Assembly: GCA_964598225.1 (NCBI GenBank)
Contig: CAZRBG010000081.1
Span: forward strand, 1-20,210
Reading direction: 5' to 3'
Source: SG8-4 sp964598225
GTDB taxonomy: Bacteria; Planctomycetota; Phycisphaerae; Sedimentisphaerales; Anaerobacaceae
DNA length: 20,210 nt
The position numbers were made by a program, and so were the translations under genes. The notes under the pieces are model-generated. The model had not been told where the DNA came from. It was given only the letters and a program-made list of their open reading frames with translations, and ran no database searches. Numbering within the stretch: position 1 is the stretch's first letter; every line of letters starts with the position of its first letter. Positions 14,731 to 20,210 of the stretch are shown here, piece after piece.

Positions 14731-15546
14731 ATGTGTGGGCGAAGGGCTTTCACGCTGATCGAATTACTGGTGGTGATCGCCATCATTGCGCTTTTGCTGG
14801 CAATCCTGATGCCGGCACTGTCGGCCGTTAAAGAACAGGCTCGTGCCGTTGCATGTCTGAGTAAGCTCAAACAATGGGGATTGTACTTCTCTATGTACGC
14901 CGAGGACAATAACGGCCGATTCATGCAGGGTTTTACCGCCCAACCTCAATCCAACCGATGGGTCTACGCACTTGGCGATTACTACAAGTGGGACGATGAA
15001 TTTACCTGCTGTCCCAGTGCTACCAAGCCGTGGGTTGATGAATTTGGTGTGAATTCCGGCGCCGAGGGAACCAACGTCGGCGTGACCATGGCCTGGGGTT
15101 ATATGAACCGGGGTCACTGGGAAAAACAGATGAAAGGAAGTTACGGCATAAACGGCTGGTGCGTCGATCCGCAGGAGGGCCGGGAGCCTCACAGCGGCGG
15201 AGCGCAATTGTTCTGGCGAGGTCCGAATGTTTCCGGCGCCGCCCGTGTGCCGTTATTCATGGAAGCCCAGCGCTATAACGGATGGGCGCTGCATACTGAC
15301 AGGCCTCCCGCCATCGATGGCGAACGATGGAACGACGATGCCCAGATGGGACGCTTTTGCCTCAATAGGCACGACGGTTTTGCAGGCTGCCTGCTCCTGG
15401 ACTATTCGGCTCGTAAAGTCGGGTTGAAGGAGTTGTGGACGCTCAAATGGCACCGGGAGTTTAATACAGCCGGTCCGTACACGCTGGCCGGCGGAACCCG
15501 CCCCGAGGATTGGCCAGAGTGGATGCAGGGCTTCAAAACCTATTAA
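14731..15546 (+). CDS. Pseudopilin-like protein with H-X9-D-type tail
   Basis: The ATG at 14731 gives 271 residues and has AAGGAG (14718-14723) 7 nt upstream. A GTG two codons earlier is less likely because it overlaps the expected spacing. The N-terminus is a class III signal (CGRRAFTLIELLVVIAIIAL), cut by prepilin peptidase before F, with E at mature position 5, followed by the long hydrophobic helix and ACLSKLKQWGLYFSMYAEDN. The C-terminal part matches the planctomycete H-X9-DG family. However, the motif itself reads H214...D224-Y225 instead of DG, followed by KVGLKELWTLKWHREFNTAG. Such proteins are numerous in Planctomycetota and their role is largely unknown; assembly into a type II secretion or pilus-like fibre, or surface display, is assumed. 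It leads a two-gene unit. Confidence 0.85.
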   Translation: MCGRRAFTLIELLVVIAIIALLLAILMPALSAVKEQARAVACLSKLKQWGLYFSMYAEDNNGRFMQGFTAQPQSNRWVYALGDYYKWDDEFTCCPSATKPWVDEFGVNSGAEGTNVGVTMAWGYMNRGHWEKQMKGSYGINGWCVDPQEGREPHSGGAQLFWRGPNVSGAARVPLFMEAQRYNGWALHTDRPPAIDGERWNDDAQMGRFCLNRHDGFAGCLLLDYSARKVGLKELWTLKWHREFNTAGPYTLAGGTRPEDWPEWMQGFKTY

Positions 15547-15563
15547 CGTGAAGGAGCCTGATT

Positions 15564-16409
15564 ATGCATAAACAAAGCGCATTTACACTGATCGAATTGT
15601 TGGTTGTAATCGCCATCATCGCAATACTGATGGCGATCCTCATGCCCGCTCTCAATCGTGTCAAAGAACAAGCCCGAGGAGTGGCGTGCATGTCGAATCA
15701 GAAGACTATGGGGCTGGCCTACGTCATGTATTACGACGAGAACGACGGCAAAATCTGCGGCGGAATGGCAAGGTTCGCCCCCATCAACGGGATTCCCCCC
15801 TGGGTAATGCCTCCCCTCGCATACCAGGGAGTCGGCAACTTTGTCGAGAAACCTGGCGGCGATGTCACACTCGAAGAGCGGCACAACGGGCTAAGGGAGG
15901 GCGCTCTGTGGCCCTATATCAGGGACGTCGGCGCCTATCACTGTCCGGGCGACGAGCGGCTCAAGCAGGGCACGAGCAATGGGCGGGAATTGCAACATCT
16001 AATATACCGAAGCTATTCTCTGCCGGACTTTCTCAGAGCGTTCAAAGATAGCGACCCGAAGAGTATCACACAGTTTTCGAGCCCGGCGAAGAAGATGCTC
16101 TTTGTCGAAGAGATATACGACGCCCCCGGCGGCGTCAACCACAATGTCGACGGCTGGTCATATAACCCCGGGACTAACTCGCTGTGGGATCCTCTTGGCC
16201 TATTCCACAGCGACTCCTGCACGTTCAGCTTTATGGATGGCCATGCCGACACCAAGAAATGGACGGATAAGCGTACTCTGGTCTACTGGAGGAGCCGATC
16301 ACAGGCCGGAGACATGGGTTTTGGCAAAGACCAGCAGTTTAATCCTCCCAACGAAGATCTCTTGTGGCTCGACCAGCACTACCCTGGCAAAACGCGCCTC
16401 GCCCGGTAA
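15564..16409 (+). CDS. Pseudopilin-like protein with H-X9-DG motif
   Basis: This 281-residue protein begins 17 nt after the previous gene, with AAGGAG (15551-15556) 7 nt before the ATG, so the two are cotranscribed. The N-terminal AFTLIELLVVIAIIAILMA is a prepilin peptidase site plus hydrophobic helix, and the next part (RVKEQARGVACMSNQKTMGL) resembles its neighbour. The exact H-X9-DG motif is present at H215 and D225-G226 (HSDSCTFSFMDGH). The pair probably arose by duplication and then diverged strongly after about residue 60. A globular domain with several Trp and Pro residues lies between. Location is expected to be the inner membrane or a fibre at the cell surface. Whether it serves secretion of the polysaccharide-degrading enzymes nearby is speculation. 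Confidence 0.87.
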   Translation: MHKQSAFTLIELLVVIAIIAILMAILMPALNRVKEQARGVACMSNQKTMGLAYVMYYDENDGKICGGMARFAPINGIPPWVMPPLAYQGVGNFVEKPGGDVTLEERHNGLREGALWPYIRDVGAYHCPGDERLKQGTSNGRELQHLIYRSYSLPDFLRAFKDSDPKSITQFSSPAKKMLFVEEIYDAPGGVNHNVDGWSYNPGTNSLWDPLGLFHSDSCTFSFMDGHADTKKWTDKRTLVYWRSRSQAGDMGFGKDQQFNPPNEDLLWLDQHYPGKTRLAR

Positions 16410-16477
16410 CACGGACCGAATAATAACAGTTGTGTGTGTGAAAACCTGGAACAACTCAGTAGTAGTCACAGGCGTCG

Positions 16478-17347
16478 CTAATCCACCCGGATGCCCTTCT
16501 GCTCCAGCCAGTCTTTCAGTTCGCCCATTTCGGTGTCGAAAATCTCGCTGTCGTAATCCTCTTCCAGTTTATGAATGTTGCTTTCCAGCTCCGGCTGCTC
16601 CTGAACAACGTCGCCGAGTTTTTTCTCGAACTCGTCGCTGATAGCCGTCAGGTCGCCGAGGTCAACGTCCAGCTCCAGCATGCCCGACAGGCGTCTGGTG
16701 ACGGCCTCGATGCACTTGGGGTTGTTTCCCTGGACGTAAGCGGGAATAGTCGCCACGAGGCTCACCATCTTGATATTGTGCATCCCGCTGACGGCCGTTA
16801 GGTAAGTAATTATACTGGCCGGGCCTTCATAATTGGCAAATTTAACTCCATAGCGCTGGAAAGTTTCCTTCAGTTCCGCATGCGAAACCGAGCAGAAAAG
16901 CCTCGGCTCACGTGTGTGCGGCACGAGACCGGCAACGCTGCCGATGAAGTATATCATCTCGACGTCGAATTCGGCGCATAGCGAAAAAATGCACTCGCTA
17001 TAGTCTTCCCAGTTGAGGTTGGGTTCTCTGCCGGTGAAGAGGATAAGGTTGTGTCTTTCACTGCAAAAAAACTTGTTAGTAGGGCCGGTGAAGTTTTCGA
17101 TAAGCCCTTCATTTATCTTGGTATGAGGACGAAACAGCGCCGTAATTTCCATAGAACCGGGAAAACTGTATAGATAAAAGCCTTTTGGGTCAATCTCCGC
17201 AAACTTTTTGGCGCCGAGCTTTTCGACGAGGCACTCAACAGTTCCGGTCGAGACTTCTCCGCCGTCCATCCACCCGGATAAACCCAATAGCAGACGAGGT
17301 TTACTCAAATTAGGTTTCTCGCTCATTATCAGCTTTTCTGATAACAT
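16478..17347 (-). CDS. PAC2-family protein
   Basis: This 289-residue cytoplasmic protein matches the PAC2 family, related to proteasome assembly chaperone 2 and found in many bacteria and archaea without a settled function. Typical elements are LLLGLSGWMDGGEVSTGTVE near the N-terminus (residues 18-37), the FTGREPNLNW strand, MIYFIGSVAGLVPHTREPR, and the late YEGPASIITYLTA and LVATIPAYV. The C-terminal 60 residues are acidic and helical, perhaps a coiled coil. Proteasome genes are not expected in this lineage, so a link to proteasome assembly should not be assumed. AGGAG about 5 nt before the ATG at 17347 supports this start over the internal Met8. It has its own promoter candidate (17403-17432). 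It converges with the pseudopilin pair across 68 nt, which include a GT-dinucleotide run and no strong terminator. Confidence 0.85.
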   Translation of the reverse strand: MLSEKLIMSEKPNLSKPRLLLGLSGWMDGGEVSTGTVECLVEKLGAKKFAEIDPKGFYLYSFPGSMEITALFRPHTKINEGLIENFTGPTNKFFCSERHNLILFTGREPNLNWEDYSECIFSLCAEFDVEMIYFIGSVAGLVPHTREPRLFCSVSHAELKETFQRYGVKFANYEGPASIITYLTAVSGMHNIKMVSLVATIPAYVQGNNPKCIEAVTRRLSGMLELDVDLGDLTAISDEFEKKLGDVVQEQPELESNIHKLEEDYDSEIFDTEMGELKDWLEQKGIRVD

Positions 17348-17402
17348 GTTTTCTCCTAAATCGTTATGCTAAGCTGCCTTTCTATTGTATTATCGTCACG
17401 TT

Positions 17403-17432
17403 ACTATAAACACATTTGCCACTTATTGTCAA
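17403..17432 (-). promoter_or_regulatory. Candidate sigma70-type promoter for the PAC2 gene
   Basis: On the minus strand a perfect TTGACA (17432-17427) is followed after 18 nt by TATAGT (17408-17403, five of six). The leader to the ATG at 17347 would be about 50 nt. Confidence 0.5.
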
Positions 17433-17453
17433 ATCCTGCCCGCTCCATATTGT
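17426..17453 (+). promoter_or_regulatory. Weak candidate promoter for the Tat/TIM-barrel-like gene
   Basis: TTGTCA (17426-17431) and TATTGT (17448-17453) are 16 nt apart and overlap the -35 of the divergent PAC2 promoter. The leader would be about 140 nt, and a nearer promoter was not found. Confidence 0.25.
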
Positions 17454-17601
17454 TATACGAAAAAAAAGCCGGAAAAGTTTTGTTGCTCCGAAGGTAAGTC
17501 GATAGAATTAGATGTACGGACAATCATCGAACCGATAAATTACGAAACGAGCTTTGGGATCGTAAACAGTTTTCCTGCGGCGCCGGAAAGGAGAAGGATC
17601 A

Positions 17602-18588
17602 ATGCGGCAAAACATAGATCGACGAAATTTTATCAAGAAATCATTAATAGGTCCGACGGCCGGCGCCTTGGCTGTACAGGCGGCACAAACCAAGAGCCAA
17701 GCAGCAGGGGCCGATAAGACATCGCCGGGAATTCGGAAGCCTGAAGCAACCATACCTAAGGGCAAAATCGGCAACCTGGAAATAGGCCGTCTCTTACTGG
17801 GTGGCAACCTGCTGACTCATTTCACTCACAGCCGTGACCTGCGATATGTCTACAATCTTACCGCGCATTACAACACCGAGGAGAAAATCATCGAGACAAT
17901 GAGAATCGCAGAAGCCCACGGCGTCGACACTCTCGTTATCCACACCGCTCCCGGCGTTGTGAGTCTACTCAAAAGGTACCGCTACCGCATCGGCGGCAAG
18001 ATCAAGTGGATTATATGCCCCACCGCCCAGGTTGACACCGATCCCGAAGCTTATACAAAACAGGTCCGAACGCTCGTCGAGGAAGGTGTTGACGCCATTT
18101 ATCTGTGGGGCGTAAGCGCCGACCGGCTCGTCTCCCAGGGCAAGGTGGACATGATTGCCAAGGCGGTTGAAATCGGCAAAGATAACGGCGTACCCTCGGG
18201 AGTCGGAGCGCACGACCTGAGAGTCGTCAAGGAATGTGAGCGGAACAACATCGACGCCGATTTCTACATCAAGACGTTTCATCACCATAACTACAAGAGC
18301 GGCCCAAGACCGGACGAATTGACCGGAGTGACCGCCGAAGTCCCGGGCTATTGGTGTAATAATCCCGAAGAAGTCATTGAGTACATGAAGGCCGTGGAAA
18401 AGCCCTGGGTCGCGTTCAAGGTGATGGCCGCGGGGGCCATTCCGCCGAAGAACGCCTTCACGTATGCCTTCAACAACGGGGCCGATTTTGTGCTGGCCGG
18501 CATGTTCGATTTCGAGATTGCCGAGGACGTGATGACCGCCAACTCTGCCCTTAAGGCAACGAAAAGGACACGTCCCTGGAGAGCTTAG
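17602..18588 (+). CDS. Tat-exported TIM-barrel-like protein of unknown function
   Basis: This 328-residue protein has a Tat signal (DRRNFIKKSLIGPTAGALA, residues 6-24). It belongs to a family I have seen in Planctomycetota and related phyla only as uncharacterised exported proteins. Landmarks are GRLLLGGNLLTHFTHSRDLR (residues 62-81), IAEAHGVDTLVIHTAP, IKWIICPTAQ, a His cluster FYIKTFHHHNY (residues 221-231), WVAFKVMAAGAIPP (269-282) and GADFVLAGMFDFEIAEDV (293-310). The repeated strand-helix pattern with the late AAGAI and GMFDF strands suggests a TIM barrel of the aldolase or aldo/keto reductase kind, and the His cluster could bind metal. AGGAGAAGG precedes the ATG. A close relative begins outside the window and ends at 19705 on the other strand. 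Its stop overlaps that of the convergent AI-2E gene by 4 nt. Confidence 0.75.
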   Translation: MRQNIDRRNFIKKSLIGPTAGALAVQAAQTKSQAAGADKTSPGIRKPEATIPKGKIGNLEIGRLLLGGNLLTHFTHSRDLRYVYNLTAHYNTEEKIIETMRIAEAHGVDTLVIHTAPGVVSLLKRYRYRIGGKIKWIICPTAQVDTDPEAYTKQVRTLVEEGVDAIYLWGVSADRLVSQGKVDMIAKAVEIGKDNGVPSGVGAHDLRVVKECERNNIDADFYIKTFHHHNYKSGPRPDELTGVTAEVPGYWCNNPEEVIEYMKAVEKPWVAFKVMAAGAIPPKNAFTYAFNNGADFVLAGMFDFEIAEDVMTANSALKATKRTRPWRA

Positions 18589-19703
18589 GTTTTGTCTGAT
18601 TTCTTTGCTTTCGTAAGCACGTCGGTCTTGCCCGCGGCCAAGTCCGCAATGGCGCGAGTGTAGCCGAACCTTTGCAGGAATATCTTGACCACAGCCGTGA
18701 TAGGTACGGCCAGAAACATTCCGATTATACCCCAGATCGTTCCGAAGAAAATAAGCGACATGAGCACCACGACCGGGTGCAGCTCGAGCGATTCGCCCAT
18801 CATCTTGGGCTGAATCAGGTTGCCGACCACGAACTGGATCGAGCCGGGTATCGCCAGAACCATGATCTTGGAGGCGATGCTGAGATTGGGATCGATAAGC
18901 GCCACCGGTAACGGCAGGATGGTAGCAATGATCGAGCCTATATTCGGTATAAAGTTCAACATGAATGCAAGAAATCCGAACATCCACCCGAACCGCACTC
19001 CCAGAATAGTCAGCACAAGACCCACAAGAACCCCTGTAAACCCCGAAGTCAGAATCATGGTCAGCAGGTATCGCTTGACGCGATTCTCGACCTCCCACCA
19101 TACGCTGCCCTCCGGCGCCTTAGATGAGCCCTTGCCGGCGACCATAAAGATCATGAAAATCAGAACGAGCAGACCGTTAGAAATCACCCCCATGATGCTG
19201 CTGGCAGTATCGGCAAGTGCGCGACGCACCGTGGCAGTGGGAATTCGAATCAGTGGTGCGTTGGGATCACTGACTTGGCTGTCGAGATCATTGGGATCGC
19301 CGTTGAGGCCGGCGGATTCATTGGGATCATTAGGATCGCTCGTATACCAATCGGATGGAATAAGTCCGCGAGCCTCCTCAAGTAGTGTTCGGAACTGCTC
19401 CTCATAATCGCCCTTGATGTCGACAATCTGATTTGCAGCAGCAGTGACAAGCAAAGCAGTCAGAGCGAGAATCGCACAGCCAAAAAGAACCGTTGTTACG
19501 ATCGCTGTGCGGCGTGGGATCCGGAACCATTTCATTTGGATATCGATGACTGGCGTAAGACTCAGAGTTAAAAATACCGCCAAGACAAACGGGATCAACA
19601 CGGAGCTGAACGCATAGAGTGCTCCGGCAATCCCCAGTGCCGTCAGAATAAGCAGGCATCCCGTTTGAATGCGCTGTTCGTAATTTTCACTCTTTTGAGC
19701 CAT
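18585..19703 (-). CDS. AI-2E-family (UPF0118) membrane transporter with a DPN-rich insert
   Basis: This 372-residue polytopic membrane protein matches the AI-2E transporter family, whose members are implicated in export of autoinducer-2, Na+/H+ exchange or other small-molecule efflux. Hydrophobic helices lie at about residues 16-50, 67-90 and 170-190, with several more in the C-terminal half. Signature stretches are MLNFIPNIGSIIATILPLP and LIQPKMMGESLELHPVVVLM, then FFGTIWGIIGMFLAVPITAV. Residues 116-152, in the periplasmic or loop region between the early helices, form an unusual low-complexity insert with four DPN motifs. No ribosome site is clear. The start lies 1 nt beyond the stop of the upstream gene (19705-19707), so translational coupling is likely. 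The exact substrate is unknown; the family name does not prove autoinducer transport. Confidence 0.9.
   Translation of the reverse strand: MAQKSENYEQRIQTGCLLILTALGIAGALYAFSSVLIPFVLAVFLTLSLTPVIDIQMKWFRIPRRTAIVTTVLFGCAILALTALLVTAAANQIVDIKGDYEEQFRTLLEEARGLIPSDWYTSDPNDPNESAGLNGDPNDLDSQVSDPNAPLIRIPTATVRRALADTASSIMGVISNGLLVLIFMIFMVAGKGSSKAPEGSVWWEVENRVKRYLLTMILTSGFTGVLVGLVLTILGVRFGWMFGFLAFMLNFIPNIGSIIATILPLPVALIDPNLSIASKIMVLAIPGSIQFVVGNLIQPKMMGESLELHPVVVLMSLIFFGTIWGIIGMFLAVPITAVVKIFLQRFGYTRAIADLAAGKTDVLTKAKKSDKT
19260..19337 (-). repeat. DPN-coding repeats inside the AI-2E-family gene
   Basis: Codons 123-148 of the transporter encode four Asp-Pro-Asn triplets (residues 123, 126, 136 and 146) separated by Glu/Ser/Gly/Asp-rich spacers. 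At DNA level this shows as repeated TTGGGATC-like words on the plus strand. The segment is probably a flexible, calcium-tolerant or glycan-facing loop. Confidence 0.7.
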
Positions 19704-19704
19704 T

Positions 19705-20210
19705 CTAATACCAGCGGCGTTTTCGATTCTTCGATTCGGCTATGGCCTTGCAGGTTAGCATTACGTCTTCCGCCACCTGAAAATCAAACATCCCAAGACA
19801 AATGAAGTCGGCGCCCCCTGCAAACGCGGACTTGAGTCCGTCCATAGGGTCGATAGCGCCGGCGGCCAGGACCTTGAAGGCGATCCAAGGTACTTTAACA
19901 TCCTGCATGAAGTCTATGGTTTCCTTGAAGTCTCTGCAGAAAAGGTTGTCGTGATATTCGGCGTGGTCTTCGGACTCCTTTTGATACATCTCAACGAAGC
20001 GGCGGTTTTCCTTCGGATGAGCCGACCAATATCTGTCATGATGCAGGGTCTTCATGTAGAAGTCGGGTTTGAGCCCTTCCTTCTCGCAGAATTTGATCGG
20101 TTCGATCCGATGCGCGCAGATACCCACCGGAAAATCGTACTTCCTCATTATCTCATAGGCTTTGATGATGTTGTCCTGCTTGCCCTGATGATACCAGACG
20201 TCGCTTGCAC
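19705..20210 (-). CDS. C-terminal part of a second TIM-barrel-like protein, homologous to that at 17602 (5' end outside window)
   Basis: The frame stays open to the right edge of the window (ASDVWYHQGKQDNIIKAYEI precedes the Met at 20148), so the gene starts beyond base 20210. About 168 residues are visible, ending in RKRRWY. It aligns along its whole visible length with the protein at 17602: DFYMKTLHHDRYW against DFYIKTFHHHNY, PWIAFKVLAAGAI against PWVAFKVMAAGAI, and GADFICLGMFDFQVAEDVM against GADFVLAGMFDFEIAEDVM. The region between the His pair and the next strand is longer and rich in charged residues. Whether it has a Tat signal cannot be seen. It is the upstream partner of the AI-2E-family gene, 1 nt away. 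The function is unknown. Confidence 0.8.
   Translation of the reverse strand, partial: ASDVWYHQGKQDNIIKAYEIMRKYDFPVGICAHRIEPIKFCEKEGLKPDFYMKTLHHDRYWSAHPKENRRFVEMYQKESEDHAEYHDNLFCRDFKETIDFMQDVKVPWIAFKVLAAGAIDPMDGLKSAFAGGADFICLGMFDFQVAEDVMLTCKAIAESKNRKRRWY

Noticed and set aside
16428..16456. AGTTGT...ACAACT inverted repeat between convergent genes
   Set aside because: The stem is AT-rich with a 17-nt loop that includes a GT run, and no T-run follows. It is not a credible terminator.
17385..17717. 110-codon plus-strand frame before the Tat/TIM-barrel-like gene
   Set aside because: It overlaps the real start in another frame, has no ribosome site and has no recognisable product. The gap is better explained as divergent promoter sequence.
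17965..19101. 378-codon minus-strand frame running across the ends of two genes
   Set aside because: It overlaps both the Tat/TIM-barrel-like gene and the AI-2E-family gene in other frames, both of which have strong protein-level support.
18585..19703. Quorum sensing by autoinducer-2
   Set aside because: The transporter family name is historical. No luxS or AI-2 receptor gene is in the window, and many family members transport other things.

Overview
The window looks like a chromosomal segment of a heterotrophic planctomycete, most likely of the Phycisphaerae/Sedimentisphaerales kind. The basis is the gene content: two formylglycine-type sulfatases, several twin-arginine (Tat) exported enzymes, Gfo/Idh/MocA and xylose-isomerase-like TIM-barrel proteins, pseudopilin-like proteins with an H-X9-DG tail, an SUMF1-domain lipoprotein and Asp-Pro-Asn-rich linkers. 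This assignment is inferred from gene families, not from a marker gene. No rRNA, tRNA, CRISPR array, insertion sequence or phage gene was seen.

Layout. 1-693: C-terminal part of a probable multihaem cytochrome-type protein whose 5' end lies outside the window. 832-3920 (+): Tat-exported sugar isomerase/epimerase-like protein, Tat-exported sulfatase and a ferritin-like diiron protein. 3957-4073 (+): remnant of a pseudopilin gene, cut after its signature helix and abutting the 3' end of the next gene. 4006-5421 (-): alginate-export-type porin. 5697-7247 (+): lipoprotein with an SUMF1 domain. 7289-14414 (-): a block reading right to left of sulfatase, Gfo/Idh/MocA oxidoreductase, an 845-residue membrane-anchored protein of unknown function, and a BNR_4 beta-propeller that carries a His/His/Tyr/Arg set like that of ulvan lyases. 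14731-16409 (+): two pseudopilin-like proteins behind a good sigma70-type promoter. 16478-17347 (-): PAC2-family protein. 17602-18588 (+): Tat-exported TIM-barrel-like protein. 18585-20210 (-): a second, partial copy of that family, followed 1 nt later by an AI-2E-family membrane protein.

How the parts may work together. Most of the window fits extracellular or periplasmic use of sulfated polysaccharide: a candidate polysaccharide lyase, two sulfatases, an outer-membrane channel for anionic oligosaccharides, and exported oxidoreductase/isomerase-like enzymes for released sugars. No complete sulfatase-maturation enzyme is visible; the SUMF1 protein lacks the cysteine loop of true formylglycine-generating enzyme.

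The strongest leads are the lyase-like propeller and its 845-residue operon partner of unknown function, the pair of related Tat/TIM-barrel proteins either side of an AI-2E transporter, and the truncated pseudopilin fused to the porin's stop codon. All promoter and hairpin calls rest on reading motifs by eye.
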